From positions 4,402,001-4,466,000 of the forward strand of contig NZ_CP075371.1 in assembly GCF_018459925.1 (NCBI RefSeq): a stretch of DNA of 64,000 bases, written 5' to 3'. Each line of letters opens with the position of its first letter. The first letter of the stretch is position 1. Source of the stretch: Nocardioides aquaticus (GTDB taxonomy: Bacteria > Actinomycetota > Actinomycetes > Propionibacteriales > Nocardioidaceae). The position numbers and the translations under genes were made by a program. The notes under the pieces were generated by a model. That model did no database searches and was not told the DNA's origin. It saw nothing but the letters and a program-made list of their open reading frames with translations. Shown in pieces: positions 16,244 to 24,494 of the stretch.

Positions 16244-16289
16244 TCGCGTTGTCCGTGCGCGAGCACGACCGACACGTCAGGATGGACCG

Positions 16290-16952
16290 GTGAGCCCCCT
16301 CGAGCCCGTGGACGGCGGCACCTCCGCACAGGAGGTGCCGTCGTCCGGCTCCACCACCCCGGTCCCCCCGGGCCCGGTCACCACCGCCGAGCTGGGAGCC
16401 CTGCTCACGCAGGCCGCCCGCGGCGACGACCAGGCCTTCGCCACCTTCTACGACGCCACCTCCTCGCGGGCCTTCGGGCTCGCGCTGCGGGTGGTCCGCA
16501 ACCCGGCGCAGGCCGAGGAGGTCGTCCAGGAGGGCTACCTCGAGGTCTGGCGCACCGCCGCCAGGTTCGACCCCGACCAGGGCAGCGCCATCTCCTGGTT
16601 GCTCACCCTGGTCCACCGCCGGGCGGTGGACCGGGTGCGCTCCGCGGAGGCGGCCGGCCGACGGGACGAGAGCTACCACCACCAGAACCACACAGTCCCC
16701 CACGACTCCACCGCCGACGAGGCGCACGCCTCGTTCGAGGCGCGACGGGTCCGCGGGGCACTGCGTACGCTGACCCCGATCCAGCGCGAGGCCCTCGAGC
16801 TGGCGTACTTCGGTGGCTACACCCACACCGAGGTCGCCACGATGCTGGACCTACCGATCGGGACCGCCAAGACCCGCATCCGCGACGGCCTCATCAGGCT
16901 GCGCGACGCGCTCGGGGTGGGCCAGACACCGGGAGAAGGAGCAAGAGCATGA
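16290..16952 (+). CDS. sigK: ECF sigma factor SigK
   Basis: A 220-residue ECF sigma. After a Pro/Ser-rich N-terminal tail, region 2 reads RNPAQAEEVVQEGYLEVWRTA and SWLLTLVHRRAVDRVRS. Region 4 reads LTPIQREALELAYFGGYTHTEVATMLDLPIGTAKTRIRDG. These match SigK by eye. It directs RNA polymerase to envelope and redox genes, held inactive by RskA, whose gene overlaps the end of this one. It contains no cysteine, whereas Mycobacterium tuberculosis SigK is described as having a regulatory Cys133-Cys183 disulfide. GTG 16290 is leaderless-type, with CAGGAT ending 6 nt upstream. Confidence 0.9.
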   Translation: MSPLEPVDGGTSAQEVPSSGSTTPVPPGPVTTAELGALLTQAARGDDQAFATFYDATSSRAFGLALRVVRNPAQAEEVVQEGYLEVWRTAARFDPDQGSAISWLLTLVHRRAVDRVRSAEAAGRRDESYHHQNHTVPHDSTADEAHASFEARRVRGALRTLTPIQREALELAYFGGYTHTEVATMLDLPIGTAKTRIRDGLIRLRDALGVGQTPGEGARA

Positions 16953-17695
16953 CCGACGTGCACGCGCTGTCCGGCGCTTACGCGATCGATGCTCTCGACG
17001 ACGCCGAGCGCGCCCAGTTCGAGCAGCACCTCGCCCTCTGCGGCGAGTGCCGGGCCGAGGTCGCGGGTCTGCAGGAGGCCGGCGCCGAGCTGGCCGCCAC
17101 CACCATGGCCACCCCGTCCGCCGCGTTGCGCGCCCGGGTCCTGGCCGACGTGGCCCAAGTGCGCCCGCTCCCGCCGGTGGTCGCCCCCCCGGCCGGCGTC
17201 ACCGACCTCGCCGCCCACCGCAGCCGCCGCCGTCGGCCGCTGCTGCTGGCCGCCGCCGCGGCCGCCGTCGTGGCCGCCGTCGGCGTCGGCGCCGTGGTGA
17301 CCCAGCCGTGGGCCGACGAGCCCGCCGTCGTGCAGGCGCTGCCCGACCCGACCGAGGCGGTCCTGGCGGCCTCCGACGCCGAGACCCACGCGACCGACCT
17401 GCCCGAGGTCGAGGGCTCGGCGACCGCCACGGTCGTCCGTTCCCGCGAGCTCGGCCAGGCCGTGATCATGACCCAGAACATGCCGGTGCTGCCGCGCTCC
17501 GAGGTCTACCAGCTGTGGCTGCGGGTCGACGGCGACATGAAGCCGGCCGGTCTGATGACCGCCACCGACAGCACCGTGCTCCTCGAGGGCGACGCCACCG
17601 ACGCCGAGGCGATCGGGGTCACGGTCGAGCCGGCCGGCGGCTCGCCGCGCCCCACGACCCAGCCGGTCGCGTACGTCCCGCTCGAGACCGTCTGA
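16949..17695 (+). CDS. rskA: Anti-sigma-K factor RskA
   Basis: A 248-residue single-pass membrane protein. The cytosolic anti-sigma domain (1-75) includes YAIDALDDAERAQFEQHLALCGEC, giving an H-x3-C-x2-C zinc anti-sigma motif (His27, Cys31, Cys34). A transmembrane helix at about 95-115 follows an arginine cluster. The extracytoplasmic RskA domain ends in VYQLWLRVDGDMKPAGLM and IGVTVEPAGGSPRPTTQPV, the family hallmark. It binds SigK and releases it after regulated proteolysis. The ATG overlaps the sigK stop, and the stop overlaps the next ATG (TGATG). The zinc motif, absent in my recollection of mycobacterial RskA, could provide redox sensing. Confidence 0.9.
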   Translation: MTDVHALSGAYAIDALDDAERAQFEQHLALCGECRAEVAGLQEAGAELAATTMATPSAALRARVLADVAQVRPLPPVVAPPAGVTDLAAHRSRRRRPLLLAAAAAAVVAAVGVGAVVTQPWADEPAVVQALPDPTEAVLAASDAETHATDLPEVEGSATATVVRSRELGQAVIMTQNMPVLPRSEVYQLWLRVDGDMKPAGLMTATDSTVLLEGDATDAEAIGVTVEPAGGSPRPTTQPVAYVPLETV

Positions 17696-19773
17696 TGGAG
17701 GGACGCACCACCCCGGCCGCCCCCCGGACCGTGGCCGTCGTGGGCTCCGGGGTGGCCGGGCTGACCGCGGCGTACGTCGCCTCGCGCACCGCCGAGGTCA
17801 CCCTCTACGAGGCCGACGACCGCCTCGGCGGGCACGCCGACACCCACCAGGTGACCGACCGGCGCCCCGACGGCACCGAGCAGGTCCTCGGCATCGACAC
17901 CGGCTTCATCGTGCACAACCCGCGCACCTACCCGGTGCTGCTGCGGATGTTCGCCGAGCTCGGCGTGGCCACGCAGCCCTCCGAGATGTCGATGTCGATC
18001 CGCGACGACCAGACCGGCCTGGAGTGGGCCGGGGCGCTGGGCCGGCGCGGGCTGTTCCCGACGCGCGAGAACCTCTCCCGGCCCCGCTACCTGGCGATGC
18101 TCGCCGAGATCCCGCGCTTCCACCGTCAGGCCAAGGCCGTCGTGGCCCGGGCCCGGACGCCGTCCGGACCGTCGGTGGTCGAGGACGTCACCCTGCGCCA
18201 GTTCCTGCGCCAGGGGCGGTTCAGCGCCTACTTCGTGCGGCACTTCATGGAGCCCCTGGTCGCCGCCGTCTGGTCCTGCGACCCGGAGGTCGCCCTCGAC
18301 TACCCCGCCCGCTACCTGTTCACGTTCCTCGAGCACCACGGCATGCTCGGCATCTTCGGCAGCCCCCAGTGGCGCACCGTCACCGGCGGCTCGCGCGCCT
18401 ACGTCGAGAAGGTCGGCGCGCGTCTCCAGCACGTCCGGCTCGGCGCCAAGGTCACCTCGGTGCTCGAGACCGCGGACGGCGTCGAGGTCACCGACGGCAA
18501 CGGCGACGTCAGCACCTACGACGCGGTCGTGGTCGCCACCCACCCCTCGCACGCCCTGGCGATGCTCGCCGAGCCGACCGCGCTGCAGCGCGAGGTCCTC
18601 GCCGCGATGCCCTACTCCGCGAACACCGCGCTGCTGCACACCGACGCCTCGCTGCTCCCGGTCGCCACCGCCGCCCGCGCGTCGTGGAACTTCCGGCGCC
18701 CGCTCGACGCCGACGCCCGCCCGGGCGAGGTGATGGTGACCTACGACCTGACCCGGCTGCAGCGGCTCCCGACCGACACCGCCTACCTGGTCACCCTCGG
18801 TGGCGAGCACGTCGTCGACCCGACCACGGTGATCGCGCGCCGGGAGTACGAGCACCCGCTCTACAACCCGGAGTCCGTCGCGGCGCAGGCCCGCCTGCCC
18901 GAGGTCTCCGGCGACCGCGTCGCGTTCGCCGGGGCGTACCACGGGTGGGGCTTCCACGAGGACGGCGCGCGCTCCGGCCTCGCCGCCGCCGAGCGGGTCG
19001 GGCTGACCTGGCCGGTGGCCGAGCAGGCGCCGGGCGCCGCCGCGGCCCGCGAGCGGCGGGAGCTGACCGGCGTCTTCGAGACGACGGTGCGCCACACCCG
19101 GCGCCGGCCCTGGCGGCGCGCGTTCACGCACCGCACCCGCACCTGGGTGGTCGACCTCGACGACCTGCCCGACCACGGGCTCCTGGGCCGCTTCGAGGCC
19201 CGCGACCACCTCGGCGACCCCGAGCGGACGATCCGCGAGAACCTCGAGGCGTTCCTCGACCGCGAGGGCGCCGTGCCCGAGGACGGGCTGCGCGGCGGGC
19301 AGGTCCTGATGACCGCGAACGCCCGCGCCCTGGGCTACGTCTTCAACCCGATCTCGGTCTTCTGGTGCTTCGACGCCGCCGGGGACCTGGCGGCCACCGT
19401 GGTCGAGGTGCACAACACCTACGGCGACCGGCACGCCTACGTCGTGCACCCCGACGCGCAGGGCCGCGCCCGGACCGAGAAGGCGATGTACGTCTCCCCC
19501 TTCCACGGCACCGACGGGTGGTACGACCTGGCCGTGCCGGTGCCGGACGAGCGGCTGCACGTCGCGGTCACCCTGAGCACCGACGACGGGGCGCGCTTCA
19601 GCGCCTCCCTCGACGGCCGACGACTGCCGGACGACGACCGCCGCGCCGCGCTCAAGGCCGCCCCCGCGGCCCTGCGCGGATCCGTCCTCATCCACGCCCA
19701 CGGGATCTGGCTGTGGCTGCGCCGCCTCCCGATCCGCCCGCGCCCCTCGCACCACCAGGAAGGTGTCCGATGA
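17695..19773 (+). CDS. Fused FAD-dependent amine oxidase-like and DUF1365 protein
   Basis: A 692-residue fusion. Residues 1-445 are an FAD amine-oxidase/protoporphyrinogen-oxidase-like domain: VVGSGVAGL at 15-23, YEADDRLGGHADTH, DTGFIVHN, and a C-terminal FAD contact AGAYHGWGFHEDGARSG. From about 462 it is a DUF1365 domain (HRTRTWVVDLDDLP, VLMTANARALGYVFNPISVFWCFD, VEVHNTYGDRHAYV, KAMYVSPFHGTDGWY). In M. tuberculosis these are separate genes beside ufaA1 and sigK. The same two families accompany cyclopropane-synthase homologues in proteobacterial ECF regulons tied to singlet oxygen and unusual fatty acids. The reaction is unproven. Lipid oxidation is inferred. Confidence 0.88.
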   Translation: MEGRTTPAAPRTVAVVGSGVAGLTAAYVASRTAEVTLYEADDRLGGHADTHQVTDRRPDGTEQVLGIDTGFIVHNPRTYPVLLRMFAELGVATQPSEMSMSIRDDQTGLEWAGALGRRGLFPTRENLSRPRYLAMLAEIPRFHRQAKAVVARARTPSGPSVVEDVTLRQFLRQGRFSAYFVRHFMEPLVAAVWSCDPEVALDYPARYLFTFLEHHGMLGIFGSPQWRTVTGGSRAYVEKVGARLQHVRLGAKVTSVLETADGVEVTDGNGDVSTYDAVVVATHPSHALAMLAEPTALQREVLAAMPYSANTALLHTDASLLPVATAARASWNFRRPLDADARPGEVMVTYDLTRLQRLPTDTAYLVTLGGEHVVDPTTVIARREYEHPLYNPESVAAQARLPEVSGDRVAFAGAYHGWGFHEDGARSGLAAAERVGLTWPVAEQAPGAAAARERRELTGVFETTVRHTRRRPWRRAFTHRTRTWVVDLDDLPDHGLLGRFEARDHLGDPERTIRENLEAFLDREGAVPEDGLRGGQVLMTANARALGYVFNPISVFWCFDAAGDLAATVVEVHNTYGDRHAYVVHPDAQGRARTEKAMYVSPFHGTDGWYDLAVPVPDERLHVAVTLSTDDGARFSASLDGRRLPDDDRRAALKAAPAALRGSVLIHAHGIWLWLRRLPIRPRPSHHQEGVR

Positions 19774-21158
19774 CCCTCGCCCCCGACCGCCGGTCCTCGG
19801 CCCCCCGCGCCGCGGACCTCGCCTCGCCCGACCTCCCCGGTCCCGACCGCGGCCCCGGCCGGTGGCCCGGGCTCGACGTGGTGCCGACCGGCCTGCGGGC
19901 CCGCGTCGCCTCCCGCCTGGCGCGGCAGATCTTCACCGCGGCGCTGCGTCGTCTCGACGTCACCGTGGAGCTGGCCGCGACCGCGACCCGGCCGGCCCAG
20001 ACCCTCGGCCGCGGCGGCCCGGTGGCCGTCGTGCACCGCCCCGAGGAGTTCTTCGCCCGGATCGGCAGCGACGGCCTGATCGGGTTCGGCGAGGCCTACC
20101 TGACCGGCGCCTGGGAGGCCGAGGACCTCGGCGGCTTCCTGGCCGTGCTCGCCGCCGAGATGGCCGACCTGGTGCCGCGCCCGCTGCAGAAGCTGCGCGC
20201 GCTCTACGTGGCGCGGCCGCCGGCGTTCCACCGCAACACCGAGGACCAGACCCGGGGCAACATCGCGCACCACTACGACCTGTCCAACGACATGTTCGAG
20301 CTGTTCCTCGACCCCACCCTGAGCTACTCCAGCGGGCTCTTCGAGGCCCGGCACACCTCCGCGGTCGACGCCGTCGGCCCGCACCGCCGCGCCCTGGCCC
20401 CTCGCGCCGGCGAGGACGGCGGCCCCGCGCTCGCCGACCTCGAGCCGGCCCAGGACCGCAAGCTCGAGCGGCTGCTCGACGTGACGGGCGTCGGTGCGGG
20501 CACCCGGGTCCTCGAGATCGGCTCCGGCTGGGGCGAGCTCGCGATCCGCGCCGCGCGGCGCGGCGCGACGGTCACCACGATCACGCTCTCGAGCGAGCAG
20601 CAGAAGCTGGCCCGCGAGCGGGTCGCCGCCGCCGGGTTCAGCGACCGCGTCGACGTCGAGCTGGTCGACTACCGCGCGGTCACCGGCACCTACGACGTGG
20701 TGCTGTCGGTCGAGATGATCGAGGCGGTGGGCTGGCAGTACTGGCGCACCTACCTGGAGACCATCGACCGCTCGCTGGTGCCCGGCGGACGCGCCGGCAT
20801 CCAGGCCATCACGATGCCGCACGACCGGATGCTGGCGACCCGCAACACCTACACCTGGGTCAACAAGTACATCTTCCCCGGCGGGTTCCTGCCGTCGGTG
20901 CAGGTCCTCGACGAGCTGAGCCGAGAGCACACCTCGTTGCGCCTGGGCGACCGGCTCTCGATGGGCCGGCACTACGCCGAGACGCTGCGGCTGTGGGACG
21001 AGACCTTCGCCGGTCGCCGCGAGGAGGTCCTGGCCCTCGGTTTCGACCAGACCTTCCTGCGGATGTGGCACTTCTACCTGGAGTACTCCCGCGCGGGCTT
21101 CGCCGCCGACTACATCGACGTCAACCAGCTCGTCTGGACCAAGGAGCAGCACCTGTGA
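19770..21158 (+). CDS. ufaA1: UfaA1-like cyclopropane-fatty-acyl-phospholipid synthase family methyltransferase
   Basis: A 462-residue S-adenosylmethionine-dependent fatty-acyl methyltransferase. An N-terminal lipid-binding region (IGFGEAYLTGAWEAEDLGGFL) leads into the catalytic domain with NIAHHYDLSNDMFELFLD, the SAM motif VLEIGSGWGELAIRAA at about 246, VSVEMIEAVG, and ITMPHDRMLATRNTYTWVNKYIFPGG. It resembles mycobacterial UfaA1, which has been reported to methylate oleoyl phospholipid toward tuberculostearate. The ATG overlaps the preceding stop (ATGA), so it is coupled to the amine oxidase-DUF1365 gene. The family alone does not say whether the product is cyclopropane or methyl-branched. 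Confidence 0.88.
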   Translation: MTLAPDRRSSAPRAADLASPDLPGPDRGPGRWPGLDVVPTGLRARVASRLARQIFTAALRRLDVTVELAATATRPAQTLGRGGPVAVVHRPEEFFARIGSDGLIGFGEAYLTGAWEAEDLGGFLAVLAAEMADLVPRPLQKLRALYVARPPAFHRNTEDQTRGNIAHHYDLSNDMFELFLDPTLSYSSGLFEARHTSAVDAVGPHRRALAPRAGEDGGPALADLEPAQDRKLERLLDVTGVGAGTRVLEIGSGWGELAIRAARRGATVTTITLSSEQQKLARERVAAAGFSDRVDVELVDYRAVTGTYDVVLSVEMIEAVGWQYWRTYLETIDRSLVPGGRAGIQAITMPHDRMLATRNTYTWVNKYIFPGGFLPSVQVLDELSREHTSLRLGDRLSMGRHYAETLRLWDETFAGRREEVLALGFDQTFLRMWHFYLEYSRAGFAADYIDVNQLVWTKEQHL

Positions 21159-22438
21159 GCACCGCCGTCTCCCTCGCCGAGCGGCTCGCCGCCGTCGTCG
21201 AGCCCTTCCTCGGCGGTCCGCTGCCCGTCCGGCTCCGGGCCTGGGACGGCTCCGAGGCCGGGGACGCGACCGGTCCCCTCGTCGAGCTGCGCTCGCCGGC
21301 CGCCGTACGCCGGCTGCTGCGCCACCCCGGTGAGCTGGGGGCCGCGCAGGCCTACGTCACCGGCGAGCTCGACGTGCCCGAGCAGGACGGCTGGGACCTC
21401 GACACGGCGCTGACGCACTCCTTCCAGGTCGCCCGTGAGCGGAAGCTGACCGGGGCGCGCGTGACGCCCGGCTCGGTGCTGACCGCGGTCAAGGAGCTCC
21501 GGGCGCTGGGCCTGATCGGGCTGCCGCCCGGTCCCCCGGCCTCCCAGGCGCAGGTCAAGGGCCGGCTGCACAGCAAGCTGCGCGACCGGCGCGCGATCAG
21601 CCACCACTACGACCTGTCCAACGAGTTCTACTCCTTGATCCTGGACCCGCAGATGGCCTACTCCAGCGGCTACCACGTCAAGCCCGACGTGAGCCTGGAG
21701 GAGGCCCAGCGCGCCAAGCTCGACCTGGTCTGCCGCAAGCTGGGCCTCGAGCCCGGGATGCGGATGCTCGACGTCGGCTGCGGCTGGGGCTCGCTGTCGC
21801 TGCACGCCGCGGAGCACTTCGGCGCCCAGGTGGTCGGCGTGACGATCGCGGCCGAGCAGAAGAAGTTCATCGACGCCCGGATCGCCGAGCGCGGCCTGGG
21901 CGACCGGGTCGAGATCCGGCTCCAGGACTACCGCGACGCCGTGCCGTCCCCCCGCGAGGAGTACGACGCGGTGGGCTCGCTGGAGATGGGCGAGCACGTC
22001 GGGCAGGACAACTACCCGACGTACGCCTCCGTGCTCTGCCGCGCCGTGAAGCCCGGCGGGCGGGTGCTGATCCAGCAGATGTCGCGCACCGGCAGGTGGC
22101 CCGGCGGCGGACCGTTCATCGAGTCCTTCATCGCCCCCGACATGTACATGCGCCCGGTCGGCGAGACCGTCGCGATGCTGGAGCGCGGCGGGCTCGAGGT
22201 CCGCGACGTCCACGCCCTGCGCGAGCACTACGTGCTGACCGTGGCCGGCTGGCTCGAGCGGTTCGAGGCCAACGTCGAGCGGCTCACCGAGCTGGTCGGC
22301 GAGGAGGTCGTGCGCGTGTGGCGGCTCTACCTCGTCGGCGGGTCGATGGCCTTCCGCGACGGCCGGATGGGCGTCGACCAGATCCTGATGGTGCGGCCCG
22401 GGGCGGCGCACACGCTGCCGGGCGAGCGGGCCGGGTGA
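21155..22438 (+). CDS. Second cyclopropane-synthase-type SAM methyltransferase, distinct subfamily
   Basis: A 427-residue class I methyltransferase of the same superfamily as its neighbour but clearly divergent. It has an N-terminal lipid-binding part with LGAAQAYVTGELDVPEQD, then AISHHYDLSNEFYSLILDPQMAYSSGY, the SAM motif MLDVGCGWGSLSLHAA at about 205, SLEMGEHVGQ and IQQMSRTG. A second, non-identical paralogue next to UfaA1 suggests two acyl substrates or two products, or a TmsB-like role in 10-methyl fatty acids. No TmsA-like flavoprotein is adjacent apart from the fused amine oxidase. GTG 21155 overlaps the upstream stop (GTGA). Confidence 0.87.
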   Translation: MSTAVSLAERLAAVVEPFLGGPLPVRLRAWDGSEAGDATGPLVELRSPAAVRRLLRHPGELGAAQAYVTGELDVPEQDGWDLDTALTHSFQVARERKLTGARVTPGSVLTAVKELRALGLIGLPPGPPASQAQVKGRLHSKLRDRRAISHHYDLSNEFYSLILDPQMAYSSGYHVKPDVSLEEAQRAKLDLVCRKLGLEPGMRMLDVGCGWGSLSLHAAEHFGAQVVGVTIAAEQKKFIDARIAERGLGDRVEIRLQDYRDAVPSPREEYDAVGSLEMGEHVGQDNYPTYASVLCRAVKPGGRVLIQQMSRTGRWPGGGPFIESFIAPDMYMRPVGETVAMLERGGLEVRDVHALREHYVLTVAGWLERFEANVERLTELVGEEVVRVWRLYLVGGSMAFRDGRMGVDQILMVRPGAAHTLPGERAG

Positions 22439-22460
22439 CCCGCCCGGCTACGTTCTGGGC

Positions 22461-23312
22461 GTGAGCACCTTCCCGCTGGTCGTCCTCGTCCTCGCCCTCG
22501 GCGCCGCCACGGTGGTGGCCGTCATGGCCCTCACCGCGATCCGCGGGCAGCAGCTCGGCGTGGTCGCCGTGGTCGACGTGGCCTGGGGCTCCGGCTTCGT
22601 GGTGGTCGCGCTGGTCTCCGCGGTCGTCGGCCAGCTGCTCGGTCCCGACAGCGGGGACGCGACCTTCCAGCGGTGGTTCGTCCTCGTGCTGGTGGCCCTG
22701 TGGGGCGGCCGGCTGGCGTGGCACGTGCGTTCCCGCTTCAACGGGGAGCACGCCGGCGAGGAGGACCCGCGCTACGCCGAGATGCTCGGCGGCTCGCTGG
22801 CCGAGGTCGGCCTGGCGACCGCGGTCAAGCGCGTCTTCGTCGTGCAGGGGACCGCGATGTGGCTGGTCTCGCTGCCGGTCATGGTCGGGGCGGTCACCGA
22901 CCTGACCTGGTGGCCCGTGCTGGTCCTCGGCGCCCTGGTCTGGGCCGTCGGCCTGGCCTTCGAGGCGATCGGCGACCGGCAGCTCACCGCGTACAAGGCG
23001 GAGCCCAAGGAGACCCGGCCGAAGGTCATGGACCGCGGGCTGTGGGGCTGGACCCGGCACCCGAACTACTTCGGCGACGCCACCGTCTGGTGGGGCCTGT
23101 GGCTCGCCGCCGGCCTCGCCTCCGGCTGGGTCGTCGGCCTGGCCACGGTGGTCGCGCCGGTCGCGATGACGTTCTTCATCCGCAACGTCACCGGCGCCAA
23201 GCTGCTGGAGAAGAAGATGAGCCAGCGCGACGGCTGGGACGACTACGCCGCCCGCGTCCCGATGTTCTTCCCGCTGCCGCCGGGCGTGAAGAAGTCGGTC
23301 TCGCGGGGCTGA
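22461..23312 (+). CDS. DUF1295 (steroid 5-alpha-reductase-like fold) membrane protein
   Basis: A 283-residue integral membrane protein with about six to seven hydrophobic helices. The C-terminal DUF1295 signature is RGLWGWTRHPNYFGDATVWWGLW, followed by FIRNVTGAKLLEKKM and DYAARVPMFFPLPP. The fold is shared with steroid 5-alpha-reductases and isoprenylcysteine methyltransferases, which use NADPH or SAM on lipids in the bilayer. It could reduce or modify the methylated acyl chains made by the two upstream enzymes. The M. tuberculosis equivalent Rv0446c adjoins ufaA1 and sigK. GTG 22461 is 6 nt after TACGTT (22449-22454), so a separate leaderless promoter is possible. Confidence 0.86.
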   Translation: MSTFPLVVLVLALGAATVVAVMALTAIRGQQLGVVAVVDVAWGSGFVVVALVSAVVGQLLGPDSGDATFQRWFVLVLVALWGGRLAWHVRSRFNGEHAGEEDPRYAEMLGGSLAEVGLATAVKRVFVVQGTAMWLVSLPVMVGAVTDLTWWPVLVLGALVWAVGLAFEAIGDRQLTAYKAEPKETRPKVMDRGLWGWTRHPNYFGDATVWWGLWLAAGLASGWVVGLATVVAPVAMTFFIRNVTGAKLLEKKMSQRDGWDDYAARVPMFFPLPPGVKKSVSRG

Positions 23313-23332
23313 GCCCCGGGCCGCGAAGTCCC

Positions 23333-23364
23333 GGGCGCGTGGGACTGCTACTCCCGTCGCGCCC
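23333..23364. terminator. Bidirectional hairpin at a convergent gene junction
   Basis: GGGCGCG (23333-23339) with GGGA (23341-23344) pairs with TCCC (23352-23355) and CGCGCCC (23358-23364). The loop is CTGCTAC. It lies between the DUF1295 gene and the convergent YihY/BrkB gene. There is no T-tract, as is common in high-GC actinobacteria. The right arm covers the last codons of the minus-strand gene. Confidence 0.6.
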
Positions 23365-24439
23365 GCGCCTCCTCCTGCATCGACGGCGTGACGACCGGTG
23401 ACGACCCGGTCTCGACCTGGTCCTTCGGGGAGTCCGGGTCGGGGACGAACTCGTGGGTGTCGCCGTTGCGCTGGTCGAAGCGGATGGTGACGGTCTCGAA
23501 GCCCTTGTGGCGCTGCATCTGCGCGTAGGCGGCGTACGCGCGGCGGTCGGCGTCGGTGAGGTCGACGGCGTCGGTGAACGGGGTGAGCAGCGCGCGCGGC
23601 CAGAGCCGGCGGGCGAGCACCACGTTCACCTCGATCCCGAGCACGCCCATCAGCGAGGCCAGGTAGATGATGCCGACCAGGCCGAGGACCAGGCCGAAGG
23701 TCGCGTTCACGCCGGAGGTCTCGGCCACGACCCGCTGGGCGTAGATCGTCCCGACGTACTGCAGGCCCTGCCACAGCACCGCGGTGACGAACGCGCCGGG
23801 CGCCGAGCGGCCGAAACCGTGCCGGCGGGAGGCGGCCAGCCGGAAGAGCACCGTCAGCCCCAGGCCCACCGCGACGGTGGTCACCAGGGAGATCCCCAGC
23901 CGCACGATCCCGGCCAGGTCGGCCCCGAGCACGTCGGTGCTCGCGCCGAGCACCGAGACCGTCGTGACGCCCAGCACCGCCACCCCGGAGGTGGTGATCA
24001 GCGCCAGGCTCTTCAGGCGCAGCAGGAAGGGGTTCGGCCTGCTGTTGCGCGGCACCGACCAGGCGATGTTCATCGCGTTCTGGATCGCCTGGCCGAGCCC
24101 GAGGGCACCGTACGTCGCGGCCAGGATGCCGACCGTGACCCCGAGCGCCGAGCCCTGCAGGCGCTCCGGGCGTCCCAGCTCGTCGCCGATGATCGGGAAG
24201 TTGGCCAGCGCCGAGTCCAGCACGCTCTCCTGCAGCCCGGGGTTGCCCTGCAGCAGGAAGCCCAGGATCGTCGAGGCCAGCAGCAGCAGCGGGAAGATCG
24301 CGATGAAGGCGTAGTAGGTGAGGATCGCGGCCAGGTAGTTGCCCTGGTCGTCGAAGAACTTGTAGAGCACCCCGAGGGGGAAGCCGATGACGCGGTGCCG
24401 CCGCTGGAAGCGGTCGGCCCTGCTCACGACGTCGGACAC
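23348..24439 (-). CDS. YihY/BrkB-family (YhjD-like) membrane protein
   Basis: A 363-residue membrane protein with about six helices. N-terminal YKFFDDQGNYLAAILTYYAFIAIFPLLLLA is diagnostic for the YihY/virulence factor BrkB family. Later stretches include YGALGLGQAIQNAMNIAW, VGTIYAQRVV and GVNATFGLVLGLVGIIYLASLMGVLGIEVN. A charged C-terminal tail of about 80 residues follows. Family members are uncharacterised inner-membrane proteins, once misnamed RNase BN, and proposed as transporters. GTG 24439 has TACCGT ending 6 nt upstream, indicating leaderless initiation. It is monocistronic. Confidence 0.87.
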   Translation of the reverse strand: MSDVVSRADRFQRRHRVIGFPLGVLYKFFDDQGNYLAAILTYYAFIAIFPLLLLASTILGFLLQGNPGLQESVLDSALANFPIIGDELGRPERLQGSALGVTVGILAATYGALGLGQAIQNAMNIAWSVPRNSRPNPFLLRLKSLALITTSGVAVLGVTTVSVLGASTDVLGADLAGIVRLGISLVTTVAVGLGLTVLFRLAASRRHGFGRSAPGAFVTAVLWQGLQYVGTIYAQRVVAETSGVNATFGLVLGLVGIIYLASLMGVLGIEVNVVLARRLWPRALLTPFTDAVDLTDADRRAYAAYAQMQRHKGFETVTIRFDQRNGDTHEFVPDPDSPKDQVETGSSPVVTPSMQEEARARRE

Positions 24440-24494
24440 CCGCGTACGGTATCCGCCCGGGCCGCGCTGACCTGCCTCGACGCGACCCCCGCCC

